Assembly: GCA_016185365.1 (NCBI GenBank)
Contig: JACPNP010000021.1
Coordinates: 35,456 to 99,455, forward strand
Direction: 5' to 3'
DNA length: 64,000 bases
DNA from: Terriglobales bacterium
Lineage (GTDB): Bacteria > Acidobacteriota > Terriglobia > Terriglobales > Acidobacteriaceae
Part shown: positions 33,401 to 41,680 of the stretch, piece after piece
How positions within the stretch are numbered: the first letter of the stretch is position 1
Layout of the letters: each line of letters begins with the position of its first letter
The notes under the pieces: generated by a model
The model's database searches: none
Seen by the model: only the letters and a program-made list of their open reading frames with translations
What the model was told of the DNA's origin: nothing
Position numbers and translations under genes: made by a program

Positions 33401-34585
33401 ATGCTCCGATTCCATACAGCGGGTGAGTCACACGGCGAGGCCCTGGTGGCCACGCTCTCCGGCATTCCCGCCGGTCTGCCCGTGGATATCGCCTTTCTCG
33501 ATCACGAACTCTGGCGCCGCCAGCAAGGTCACGGCCGCGGCGGACGGATGCGCATCGAGACCGACCGGGTGAAGATCGTGAGCGGCGTGCGCCAGGGCAG
33601 GACCATCGGTTCGCCCATCGCGATCCTTCTTGAGAACAAGGATTGGCGGAACTGGCAGGAGGCGTTGCCGGTCGAGCCGGGCGATCCGGAGAAGCACAAA
33701 GCGGTGAAGTCGCCGCGGCCCGGCCACGCCGATCTGGCCGGCGCCTTGAAGTACGATCTGCCGGAAGCGCGCTTCGTGCTGGAGCGTGCCTCCGCGCGCG
33801 AATCGGCCGCGCGGGTCGCCGTGGGCGCCGTGGCCAAACTGCTGCTGCGCACGGTCGGGGTGGATGTGCTGAGCCACGTGATCGCGGTGGGCGGGGAGTC
33901 GCTCGGCGATGCAACCGTCACTTGGGAGCAGATACAGCAACTGGCCGCGAAGGAAGAAGTCATGCTGAACTGCGCTGATCCTGATGCTGAGCAGCGCATG
34001 AAAGCGGAAGTGGACCGGGCATTGAAGACGGGCGATTCCGTCGGCGGGATCTTTGAAGTGGTCGGACACGGCGTGCCCCCGGGGCTGGGCACCTACGCCA
34101 ACTGGGATGAGCGACTCGATGCGCAGCTCGCCGCCGCGGTGATGAGCCTGCAGGCGGTGAAGGCGGTCGAGATCGGGCGTGGCGTGCAGGCGGCGGGTTC
34201 ATTTGGCTCCGCCGTGCACGATGCCATAGGATATAGCCGCGCTCAGGACCCGGCGAAGGCCACGCGCTTCACCCGCGAGCACAACAACGCGGGCGGGATC
34301 GAAGGCGGGGTCTCGAACGGCGAGGCGATCGTGGTGCGCGGCTACTTGAAGCCCATCAGCACGCTGCGGCGTCCGCTGGCTTCGGTGGATTTTGCCACAC
34401 GCGAACCGGTGAAAGCCGCCTATGAACGCTCGGATGTGTGCGTGGTCCCGGCGGCGGGTGTGGCCGCCGAGTCCATGGTGGCGCTGGTGCTGGCGCGCTG
34501 CGCGCTGGAGAAGTTCGGCGGGGATTCAATGAAAGAACTGCGCCGCAACTTCGACGGCTACATGAAACAATTACGGGAATTCTGA
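33401..34585 (+). CDS. aroC: Chorismate synthase
   Basis: Converts 5-enolpyruvylshikimate-3-phosphate to chorismate using reduced FMN, the last common step to aromatic amino acids. The 394-residue protein has MLRFHTAGESHGEALVA, the RRQQGHGRGGRM FMN/substrate loop, the KSPRPGHADLAGALKY stretch, ERASARESAARVAVGAVAK, and the EHNNAGGIEGGVSNGEAIV motif. All signatures are complete. It heads a run with def and fmt; 7 bp separates it from def. Confidence 0.98.
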   Translation: MLRFHTAGESHGEALVATLSGIPAGLPVDIAFLDHELWRRQQGHGRGGRMRIETDRVKIVSGVRQGRTIGSPIAILLENKDWRNWQEALPVEPGDPEKHKAVKSPRPGHADLAGALKYDLPEARFVLERASARESAARVAVGAVAKLLLRTVGVDVLSHVIAVGGESLGDATVTWEQIQQLAAKEEVMLNCADPDAEQRMKAEVDRALKTGDSVGGIFEVVGHGVPPGLGTYANWDERLDAQLAAAVMSLQAVKAVEIGRGVQAAGSFGSAVHDAIGYSRAQDPAKATRFTREHNNAGGIEGGVSNGEAIVVRGYLKPISTLRRPLASVDFATREPVKAAYERSDVCVVPAAGVAAESMVALVLARCALEKFGGDSMKELRRNFDGYMKQLREF

Positions 34586-34592
34586 TCTCACG

Positions 34593-35162
34593 ATGAGCAA
34601 GACCGCGACCAAGCCCAACATTTTTCCCATCGTGCTCTATGGCGAGCCGGTGCTGGAGACGCCCGGCGCGCCGGTGACGAAGTTCGACGCCGAGCTGCGC
34701 GGACTGGTCGACGATATGTTCGCCACCATGTATGCGGCACAGGGTGTGGGCCTGGCCGCGCCCCAGGTCGGCATCTCCAAGCGCATCTCCGTGATCGACG
34801 TGAGTTTCAAGGAAGACCCCAAGGCCAGGATCGTCATCATCAATCCGGAGATCATCCGCAAGGAAGGCAAGCAGGTGGGACAGGAGGGCTGCCTCAGCAT
34901 CCCCGACTTCCGCGAGAACGTGACCCGCGCCAATTCCGTCACCGTGCGCGCGCAGGATGTGCACGGCGAGTGGTTCGAGGCCAGCGGCGATGGTCTGCTC
35001 GCCCGCGCCTTCCAGCATGAGATCGACCACCTCGACGGCAAGCTGTTCCTCTTTCACCTCAGCGCGCTCAAACGCGACCTGATCAAGCGCAAGATCAAGA
35101 AACTGCGCCAGGCCGGCGACTGGCCGCCCTCGATCACTCCCGGGAGCAAAACAACCAAGTAA
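34593..35162 (+). CDS. def: Peptide deformylase
   Basis: Removes the formyl group from the initiator methionine of nascent proteins. The 189-residue metalloenzyme has motif I GVGLAAPQVG, motif II EGCLSIP (metal Cys) and motif III QHEIDHLDG (two metal His and catalytic Glu). The C-terminal FLFHLSALKRDLIKRKIKKL extension is of the common type 1 form. It lies 7 bp after aroC and 60 bp before fmt, the enzyme that adds the group it removes, a common bacterial pairing. Confidence 0.97.
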   Translation: MSKTATKPNIFPIVLYGEPVLETPGAPVTKFDAELRGLVDDMFATMYAAQGVGLAAPQVGISKRISVIDVSFKEDPKARIVIINPEIIRKEGKQVGQEGCLSIPDFRENVTRANSVTVRAQDVHGEWFEASGDGLLARAFQHEIDHLDGKLFLFHLSALKRDLIKRKIKKLRQAGDWPPSITPGSKTTK

Positions 35163-35184
35163 TGCCGGCGTCCTGCGGCTGGGT

Positions 35185-35203
35185 CGCGGGCATCTTGCCC
35201 GCG
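35185..35203. repeat. Second copy of the CGCGGGCATCTTGCCCGCG palindrome
   Basis: Exact reverse complement of 2705-2723. It lies in the def-fmt gap. Confidence 0.7.
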
Positions 35204-35222
35204 ATTTGATACTCTGACGTTC

Positions 35223-36158
35223 ATGCTGGACCTGGTCTATTGCGGCACGCCTCCGTTCGCGGTCCCGGCGCTGGAAGCGCTGGTCGCGGCCGGACATCGC
35301 GTGAAGCTGGTGGTCACCCAGCCCGATCGTCCGCGCGGACGCGGGTTGGAGCTGGCCGCGTCCGCGGTGAAACAGGTGTCGCAACGGCTCGGACTTCCCA
35401 TCACTCAGCCGGAGCAGATCAGGAACAACGCGGAATTTCGCGCGCAGATGGAATCGCTGCGGCCGGACGCGATCATCGTGGTCGGGTACGGGCGCATCAT
35501 TCCCGCATGGATGCTGGCGCTGCCGAAGCACGGCAACATCAATCTGCACGCGTCACTCTTGCCGAAGTATCGCGGCGCCGCGCCCATACAGTGGGCCATC
35601 GCCAACGGCGAGACCGTGAGCGGCAATACCACCATGCGCCTGAACGAGGGCCTCGACACCGGTGACATCCTCCTGCAACAGGAGCTTTCCATCGCTCCGG
35701 ATGACACCGCTCTGACCTATGGGCAGCGGCTTGCGGGTGCCGGCGCGCGCTTGCTGCTGCAAACATTGGACGGGCTTGAAAAGGGGACGCTCACTTCGCG
35801 TCCGCAAGACCACACAAAAGCCACGCTTGCGCCGATCTTGAAAAAAGAGGATGGGCGCGTGGATTTCTCCCGTCCGGCGCAGCAGATCTGCGATCGCTGG
35901 CGCGGATTCCAGCCCTGGCCGGGCGCATTCACCACATTCCGCGGCAAGCAGCTCACGCTCTCGTCATTCCGGCCGATCACCGGCGATGTTTCATTGGAGC
36001 CGTGCGAGATCATTGCGAAAGATGGAGCGGTGTTCGTCGGCTGTCGGCCGGAGACGGCGATCGAGTTGATCGAAGTCCAGCCGGAAGGCAAGAAGCGCAT
36101 GAGCGCGCGTGACTTCGCCAACGGTCATCGCCTGCGATCCGGCGAACGACTGGGGTGA
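35223..36158 (+). CDS. fmt: Methionyl-tRNA formyltransferase
   Basis: Formylates Met-tRNA(fMet) with 10-formyl-tetrahydrofolate. The 311-residue protein starts LDLVYCGTPPFAVPALEAL. It has the catalytic SLLPKYRGAAPIQWAIANGE region with the Asn-His-Asp triad (INLHAS upstream, and the Asp in EGLDTGDILLQ). The C-terminal OB-like tRNA-binding domain (WRGFQPWPGAFTTFRGKQL) follows. Full length. In many genomes rsmB follows fmt; here a convergent PASTA gene comes next. Confidence 0.97.
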   Translation: MLDLVYCGTPPFAVPALEALVAAGHRVKLVVTQPDRPRGRGLELAASAVKQVSQRLGLPITQPEQIRNNAEFRAQMESLRPDAIIVVGYGRIIPAWMLALPKHGNINLHASLLPKYRGAAPIQWAIANGETVSGNTTMRLNEGLDTGDILLQQELSIAPDDTALTYGQRLAGAGARLLLQTLDGLEKGTLTSRPQDHTKATLAPILKKEDGRVDFSRPAQQICDRWRGFQPWPGAFTTFRGKQLTLSSFRPITGDVSLEPCEIIAKDGAVFVGCRPETAIELIEVQPEGKKRMSARDFANGHRLRSGERLG

Positions 36159-36186
36159 TTGTTACCGGCCTGCAAACAAAAGATCT

Positions 36187-36257
36187 GCCACGGATCACAC
36201 GGATATTCACGGATCAAGCCTTGGGAAGAATGAGTGAATCACCGTGAAATCCGTGGC
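36187..36257. repeat. CCACGGATC-type palindrome
   Basis: The left arm GCCACGGATCACACGGATAT (continuing TCACGGAT) pairs with ATCACCGTGAAATCCGTGGC. It lies in the convergent gap after fmt, next to a heptamer array. Confidence 0.85.
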
Positions 36258-36273
36258 TGGGTTTTTGATCTTG

Positions 36274-36308
36274 CCTGCGACCTGAGACCTTCGACCTGCG
36301 ACCACCGA
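36274..36308. repeat. Heptamer tandem array (5 units)
   Basis: Units CCTGCGA, CCTGAGA, CCTTCGA, CCTGCGA, CCACCGA. The array ends on the base before the stop codon of the minus-strand PASTA gene (36309-36311). Confidence 0.75.
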
Positions 36309-37055
36309 CTACTGCGTCGCTTCAAAGAAGATCTCCGCGCCGCCCGCGATGCGCGCGCCCGCCGCCGGTGACTGCTTCACGATGATGGTGGAACCCATCT
36401 TCTTTTCGTCGACCGGTTGCCCGTTCGGCGGGGCGACGGGCGCTCCCACCCATTGCACCTTGCCGACCTTGAATCCCGCATTCTGGATCGGTTCCATCAC
36501 GTCCGCCAGGTGGCGTCCCACAAAATCCGGCATGAGGAATTGCTGCGCGGATTCCGCCGCCGCCACCAGCACGCTCACTTTCGGCTCGGTCGCGCCGGTG
36601 GAACGCGGTGGCGGCGTCTGCGCGATCACCTGTCCCGGCGATGCTCCGGGGATATTCGCGATGGCCACGGTGCCCACGGCCAGTCCGCGGCGCTGGATAT
36701 TGATCTCCGCCGCGCGCCCGCTCTGGCCGATCAGGTCCGGCACCTCCGCGCGCTGCGGGCCCAGCGACTGGGCCACGCGCACCCGGCTGCCCCGGCGCAC
36801 GCGGACGCCCGCCGCCGGCAGTTGCACGATCACCGCGCCGTCGCGCACGGTTGCTGAGAAATAACGGTCTTCCACCACCAGGATCAAGCCATTGTCTGAT
36901 GCCATGCGCTGCGCCTGCGCCACCGGCATGTTCTCAAACTTCGGCACGAAGACCTCGCGCCCGTGGATAGCGTAGCGCATCGTGGTCACGGCGGAGATCA
37001 TGGCGATGGCGAGCAGTGCCAGGACCATCGCGGCAAATCGCAGGAAGCGGCGCAT
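36309..37055 (-). CDS. Membrane-anchored PASTA-domain protein
   Basis: A 248-residue protein with one N-terminal transmembrane helix (FAAMVLALLAIAMISAVTTM) and three periplasmic PASTA domains: FVPKFENMPVAQAQRMASDN, AEVPDLIGQSGRAAEINIQR and LMPDFVGRHLADVMEPIQNA. The last ends in VKQSPAAGARIAGG. PASTA modules bind peptidoglycan or beta-lactam-like stems, usually on PrkC-type kinases or class A PBPs. Here there is no kinase, so it is a stand-alone wall-binding protein. A PBP1A gene lies immediately upstream on the same strand, and a role together in wall synthesis is a fair inference. Confidence 0.88.
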   Translation of the reverse strand: MRRFLRFAAMVLALLAIAMISAVTTMRYAIHGREVFVPKFENMPVAQAQRMASDNGLILVVEDRYFSATVRDGAVIVQLPAAGVRVRRGSRVRVAQSLGPQRAEVPDLIGQSGRAAEINIQRRGLAVGTVAIANIPGASPGQVIAQTPPPRSTGATEPKVSVLVAAAESAQQFLMPDFVGRHLADVMEPIQNAGFKVGKVQWVGAPVAPPNGQPVDEKKMGSTIIVKQSPAAGARIAGGAEIFFEATQ

Positions 37056-37066
37056 CGTTGACGATT

Positions 37067-39405
37067 CTACTTGGTGCCCAAGGTTTGTGGCGGCGGCACG
37101 CCCGGCGTGGTGACCGGCTTTGTCTCGGTCTTTGCCGGAGGCTTGGCGTCGCCCGGCTTTGCTTCGGCCGGCTTCGGGTTTTCCTCCGGCGCGGCGGCGA
37201 CGTGCGTGGCCCGCAACCCTTCTTTCGAGTGGCCGACGGCGTCCGGCGGCTGGAAGTCTTCGCCGTCGCGGCCCTGCAACGCCACCTTCATGAAGTCGAT
37301 CCAGATGGGCAGCGCGGCCTGGCCTCCGGTCTCCTTGTTGCCCAGCGTCTTCTTCTCATCGAAGCCGATCCACACGCCGCAGGTGATCGAGGGCGAGAAG
37401 CCCACGAACCACGCGTCGGTGAAATCGTTGGTGGTGCCGGTCTTGCCCGCCACCGGATGCTTCAGCGCTTTGGCCGGCGTGGCTGTTCCCATCTGCACCA
37501 CGCCCGTGAGCAGATGGGTCATGGTGCGCGCGGTCTGCGCGTCGATCACGTCCTTCACTTCCGGATAGATCTCTTCGCGCACATGGCCGTCATAGTCGGT
37601 GACCTTGCGAATGTAGCGCGGGGCCACGCGCACGCCGTCATCGGGAAAAGTGGTGAAGGCGGCGACCTGCTCATAGAGCGTGACCTCAGCCGCGCCCAGC
37701 GCCAGCGGCAACACCGGCGGCAGCGGTGTGGTGATGCCGAAGCGGCGCGCCATCTCGATCACTTTTTCGATCCCGGTCTCGCTCGCCACCTTCAGCGCGG
37801 GGATATTGCGCGAGTTGGCGAAGGCGACGCGCAGCGGGATCGTGCCCCAGAACTTCCCATCGTAATTCGAGGGCGTGTAGGGGCCGCTGGCGGAAGGAAA
37901 AGTGATGGGCGCGTCCAAAATCGTGTCGTCCGGCGTTATCACGCCGCCTTCCAGCGCGGCCGTGTACACATACGGCTTGAAGGACGACCCCACCTGGCGC
38001 AGCGCCTGCGTGGCCCGGTTGAACTTGGATTCGCCGAACGTGCGTCCGCCCACCATCGCCTTCACGTCGCCGGAGGCGTTGTCCACACCAGCAACGCCAC
38101 CTGCGCGCCGGAATCCTGCTCCAGCCGTACTTGATACGCGCCGCTGCTGCCCGCCGGCACGCTGAGGATCTTCACATACGCGATGTCACCCGGCTTGAGG
38201 ATGGCCTTGGGCGAGCGGCGTCCGGTCCAGGCGATCTCCTGCGCACCCAGCGTGGCCGTGCCTCTACCGAAGCGCACCGTGGCCGAGCGGTCGTCCGCCG
38301 CTGTGACCAGCACATGCATGTAATCACCGGCTTCGAAGGTCAGCTGCCAGTCGGGATGCTGATACCGGTCAAGCGTGTCCCCCGTGGCCAGCACATTGCG
38401 CAGTTTGCCTTTCCATCCATGACGCCGCTCATACGCGGCCGCGCCATCGAGCGCGGCGTGATTGGCCGCGCGCTGCAGGTCGAGGTCAAGCGTGGTGTAC
38501 ACGCGCAGCCCGCTCTGGTGGACCTCTTCCGTGCCGTACTTTTTCTCCAGGTACTGGCGCACCTCTTCCACGAAGTACGGTGCGATGGTGTTCGACGGAT
38601 TCAGCAGGCTCAGCCGCAGCGGTTCCGCCTTGGCGGCGTTGGCCTCGGCCAGCGTTATCTTGCCGTCTTCCAGCAGGGAATTGATCACCAGGTTGCGGCG
38701 GCGTTGCGCGTTCTCCGGATTGTTGACCGGGGAATAGATGATGGGCGATTTCGGCAGCGCGGCCAGCATCGCCGCCTCCGCGAGCGTGAGGTCTTTGGCC
38801 TTCTTGCCGAAGTAATACTGCGCGCCGGCCTCGAAGCCGTAGACGCCGTGTCCCAGATAGATCTGGTTGCCGTACATGGCGAAGATCTGCGGCTTGGTGA
38901 AGCGCCGCTCGATCTGGATGGCCAGCATCACTTCCTGCAGCTTGCGGCTGAAGCTGCGGTCCGGCGAGAGGAACAGGTTGCGCGAGAGCTGCATGGTCAG
39001 CGTGCTGGCGCCCTGCGCCCGGCTCTGGGTCACGATGTCGCGATAGGCGGCGCCCAGGATGCGCTGCAGGTCCACGCCCCAGTGCCGCTCGAAGTCCTTG
39101 TCTTCGATGGAGATCACCGCATCGCGCAGGACCTTGGGGAAATCCTCATAGCGGACGATGATGCGCCGCTGCAGCGCGAAGCTGCCGATCACGCGGCCTT
39201 TGTCGTCGTACAGTTCGGTGATGGTGCTGGGGCGGTAGTTCTCGAGTTCCGTGACCTGGGGCAGGTCGGTGGAGTAGACCAACAGAAGCCCGGCCACGGC
39301 GCCGACCGCGGCCGCCATCAGCCCGAGAAAGGCAAAGGCGAAGCGGCCGACCAGACGCCGCCCCCCGATCTTGATCTCTGGATGTTCTGGGTCGAGCAAT
39401 GCCAT
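37067..39405 (-). pseudogene. mrcA: Class A penicillin-binding protein (PBP1A), interrupted by a 1-bp frameshift
   Basis: Two frames together encode a complete bifunctional peptidoglycan glycosyltransferase/transpeptidase. The upstream part, from ATG 39405 (MALLDPEHPEIKIGGRRLVG), has a transmembrane helix and the GT51 domain (SIEDKDFERHWGVD, GASTLTMQLSRNLFL). The downstream part has SSFKPYV (SxxK), NSRNIPA (SxN) and AGKTGTTNDF (KTG). The break is near 38086: expected VALLVVDNASG is encoded as GTG-TGG-ACA..., consistent with loss of one G from GTGGTGGAC. Both halves keep perfect family motifs, so this is either very recent or a sequencing error. A Pro/Lys-rich tail ends the protein. Confidence 0.8.
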
Positions 39406-39449
39406 CGCGCACGGCGGAGAGGGAGCCGGGGCCAGAATAGCATGAAAAG

Positions 39450-39501
39450 CAGTGGCGAGTGACGAGTGGTGAGTGGCGAGTGACGAGTGACGAGTGGCGA
39501 G
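39450..39501. repeat. Heptamer tandem array (about 7 units, GAGTGRY)
   Basis: Units from 39457: GAGTGAC, GAGTGGT, GAGTGGC, GAGTGAC, GAGTGAC, GAGTGGC. It lies 45 bp 5' of the PBP1A start. On the minus strand it reads as the ATRHSSLATHHSSLAT phrase seen in false ORFs of related genomes. Confidence 0.85.
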
Positions 39502-39510
39502 AAAATACAA

Positions 39511-39530
39511 TGCCCCGCGTTAGCGGGGCA
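39511..39530 (-). terminator. Hairpin, probable terminator of the S41-family gene
   Basis: Perfect 8-bp stem TGCCCCGC/GCGGGGCA with loop TAAC on the minus strand, followed by TTGTATTTT. It lies 69-88 nt after the stop of the minus-strand gene at 39599. Confidence 0.55.
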
Positions 39531-39566
39531 CACTTTTGCTATTGAATTTGATTCTCAGCTTTTCCT

Positions 39567-39594
39567 AACGACTAACGACCAACGACTACCGACT
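39567..39594. repeat. Heptamer tandem array (4 units, AACGACY)
   Basis: Units AACGACT, AACGACC, AACGACT, ACCGACT. The array ends 4 nt before the stop codon of the minus-strand gene at 39599. Confidence 0.75.
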
Positions 39595-39598
39595 GTTC

Positions 39599-40825
39599 CT
39601 ACGACGGCTTCTGCGTGAGTACTTCGATGGCCTTTTTCAGTTGCTGTTCGGCGCGCTGGGCCTGGACCTTACGCTCGTCCGTCTGCTCGTCGTTGGGGGT
39701 GGAATCGTCATCGTCATCGGAGACGGAAGCCGCGCCCGCATCCGCCGCCACCACCACGCTGGGCGTGAGTCCGGTGTCCTGCAGGGCCTTGCCCGTCGGC
39801 GAATAATATTTCGCGATGGAGAGCACCAGCGCGGAGCCATCCGGCACTTCGATCAGCTTCTGCAGCGTGCCTACGCCGAAGGTTTTCTCTCCCACCATCT
39901 CGCCGCGCTTGTTCTCCAGGATGGCGGCGGCCACGATCTCCGCCGGACCGGCCGTGGCGCGGTTCACCAGCACCACCATCGGCAGCTTGGAAACGGCCTT
40001 CGCAGGGTCGGCATTGAAGTCCTGCGCCGCCACGGTCTGGCCTTTCAAGGTGGCGATGTTGCCGTGGTCCAGGAACAGATTGGCCGCGGCGATGGCTTCC
40101 GCATACTCGCCTTCCGCCGTGTCACGCAGGTCCAGGATGAGTTTCTTGGCGCCGGCGTTCTGCACCTGCTTGAGGCGGGCGGCGATCTCCTGCGCTTTGC
40201 CTTTCACGAACGAGCCCGGCTTGATGTAACCGATGCCGCTCTCCAGGACCTTCTCCTGGGTGGCCGGCAGGCTCACTTCATCGCGCGTGACCGTGACCTT
40301 CTCCGGCTCGGTGCGGCGCGGACGCAGCACCGTGAACTCGATGTTCGATCCCTTGGGTCCCGCCAGCATGGCCTGCATCTCCGCCAGGGAGATGTCCCGC
40401 GAGCCGCGTCCGTTGATGGACTCGATCAGGTCGCCGGGCTCGATGCCGGCTTTGTCCGCCGGGCCGCCCGGGACCACGGCCACGATGGGCATGAATCCGT
40501 AGCGCTTGCTGATGGTGGCCCCGATGCCGGCCTTCTGGTCGGTGCGCATCTCCTTCAACCGCTTGTATTCCATCGGGCTCAGGTAGCTGGAGTTGGAGTC
40601 GAGCGACTCCACCAGGCCCTTGAGCGCGCCGTCGCGCACCATGTCCATGTTCGGCTCTTCCACGTACTCCGAACGCACCCGCTGCAGCACTTCGCTGTAG
40701 ACGCCCAGTTGCCGGTAGGCGCCGTCGCCTTCCGAGGCCGCGCGCACCCCCAGCCCGCCCGCCACGATGTACATCATGGCCGCCAAGGAAACCGTGACCA
40801 CCCCGATCTTCAACCGCTTATACAT
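39599..40825 (-). CDS. S41-family (CtpA-like) protein lacking catalytic Ser and Lys
   Basis: A 408-residue exported or membrane-anchored protein (VVTVSLAAMMYIVAGGLGV) with an N-terminal helical part, a PDZ domain (about 95-185, VVPGGPADKAGIEPGDLIES) and an S41 fold (IGYIKPGSFVKGKAQEIAAR, KLILDLRDTAEGEYAEAI). In tail-specific proteases the Ser lies in SASASE and the Lys 25 residues later in FGKGT. Here the segments read NRATAGPAEIV (Gly293) and TFGVGTLQ (Val318), at the same 25-residue spacing. Both catalytic residues are gone, so the protein is probably a non-proteolytic PDZ scaffold. An acidic linker (SVSDDDDDS) and a helical C-terminus follow. Confidence 0.88.
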   Translation of the reverse strand: MYKRLKIGVVTVSLAAMMYIVAGGLGVRAASEGDGAYRQLGVYSEVLQRVRSEYVEEPNMDMVRDGALKGLVESLDSNSSYLSPMEYKRLKEMRTDQKAGIGATISKRYGFMPIVAVVPGGPADKAGIEPGDLIESINGRGSRDISLAEMQAMLAGPKGSNIEFTVLRPRRTEPEKVTVTRDEVSLPATQEKVLESGIGYIKPGSFVKGKAQEIAARLKQVQNAGAKKLILDLRDTAEGEYAEAIAAANLFLDHGNIATLKGQTVAAQDFNADPAKAVSKLPMVVLVNRATAGPAEIVAAAILENKRGEMVGEKTFGVGTLQKLIEVPDGSALVLSIAKYYSPTGKALQDTGLTPSVVVAADAGAASVSDDDDDSTPNDEQTDERKVQAQRAEQQLKKAIEVLTQKPS

Positions 40826-40848
40826 GAATGCCTTTCCCCTTTGCGGGA

Positions 40849-40871
40849 AGCCCCGGACTTCAGCCGGGGGT
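40849..40871. repeat. Hairpin AGCCCCGG-ACTTCA-GCCGGGGG
   Basis: CCCCGG/CCGGGG with a 7-nt loop, in the 203-bp gap upstream of the S41-family gene. This CCCCGGACTTCAG type of hairpin looks like another dispersed element. The gap also holds a half palindrome (40971-40998). Confidence 0.45.
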
Positions 40872-40970
40872 GCACTGATTATACCGATTTCCCCTATTGG
40901 ATGCGGGTAGGGGAATAGACGTTACCGGGGACGAAACGTCGCGGGGCGGGTGCCTCCTACGGTGTGATTT

Positions 40971-40998
40971 CACCACGGAGGACACGAAGGGCACGGAG
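40971..40998. repeat. Half of a CACCACGGAGGACACGAAGG-type palindrome
   Basis: Left arm CACCACGGAGGACACGAAGG, continuing GCACGGAG, of the same family as 13038-13171. No right arm follows before the cupin stop codon at 41029, so it is a truncated copy. Confidence 0.6.
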
Positions 40999-41028
40999 CT
41001 ATGCCATTAGGATGCGCGGCCCATCCCC

Positions 41029-41304
41029 CTACTCCAGCCACTCCGTCTCGAAGGTGGGATTGAGGTGGATATCGATCTGCCGGACGGGCTCTTCGACCGA
41101 ACTCACGAACTTATGCGCTTCCCCCGCCCGCACCACCAGGACGTCACCGGCCCGGGCCTCGCGCACCACATCGCCCACCGTCCAGGTCACGCGCCCGGAG
41201 ATCACGTAGACGATCTCATCGTAATCGTGCCGATGCAGCCGCGGCCCGCCGCCCGGTTCGGGTTGGGATATACAGATCTTTGCCAGCGACATTTCGACGC
41301 GCAT
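41029..41304 (-). CDS. Small cupin-domain protein, possibly 5'-truncated
   Basis: A 91-residue cupin (ATG 41304, MRVEMSLAKICISQPEPGGG). The metal motif 1 is PRLHRHDYDEIVYVISGRV and motif 2 is GDVLVVRAGEAHKF, so the metal site is complete. Single-domain cupins of this size bind small ligands or act as isomerases; no substrate can be given. The gene begins at a GCATGC that is also the start of the opposing cheR fragment, and the usual first 15-30 residues seem missing, so its 5' end may have been cut by the same rearrangement. An upstream in-frame ATG at 41361 reads through cheR sequence. Confidence 0.65.
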   Translation of the reverse strand: MRVEMSLAKICISQPEPGGGPRLHRHDYDEIVYVISGRVTWTVGDVVREARAGDVLVVRAGEAHKFVSSVEEPVRQIDIHLNPTFETEWLE

Positions 41305-41680
41305 GCTGGCTAGAGCTGACGAAGGCGTTTGGCCGGCCCTGCGGGCGGAGAAGGTCTCCAAAGAGCGGCTCCGGCGCTACATGCTGCGCGGCGTAGGCCC
41401 CCAGCAGGGCAAAGTCAGGGCCGGCGGCGAAGTGCGCTCGCTCCTTCGCTTTGGGCGCGTCAATCTGGTGGCGGATGACTACCCGGTACCGCACGATCTG
41501 GACCTGATTCTTTGCCGGAACGTACTCATCTACTTCGATCAAGCAACGAAAAAGAAGGTAGTGACCAAATTACTGCAGCATGTAGGCAAAGGCGGCTATT
41601 TGTTCTTGGGACATTCTGAAAGCTTGAACACGACGGTCCCAGGCCTGCATTGCGTTGCGCCGACGGTGTATCAGAAATGA
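41303..41680 (+). pseudogene. cheR: C-terminal fragment of CheR chemotaxis methyltransferase
   Basis: The 125 residues from ATG 41303 match the second half of CheR: AEKVSKERLRRYMLRGVG, RFGRVNLVADDYPVPHDLDL, then ILCRNVLIYFDQATKKKVVT with LGHSESL and the end APTVYQK. The N-terminal helical domain and the SAM-binding segment (SxxCxxGEE region) that should precede are absent. Sequence identity to CheR stops near 41300, where an oppositely oriented cupin gene begins. The fragment cannot bind SAM and is not a working methyltransferase. Its stop overlaps the cheB start (ATGA), so it retains the old cheR-cheB arrangement. Confidence 0.85.
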
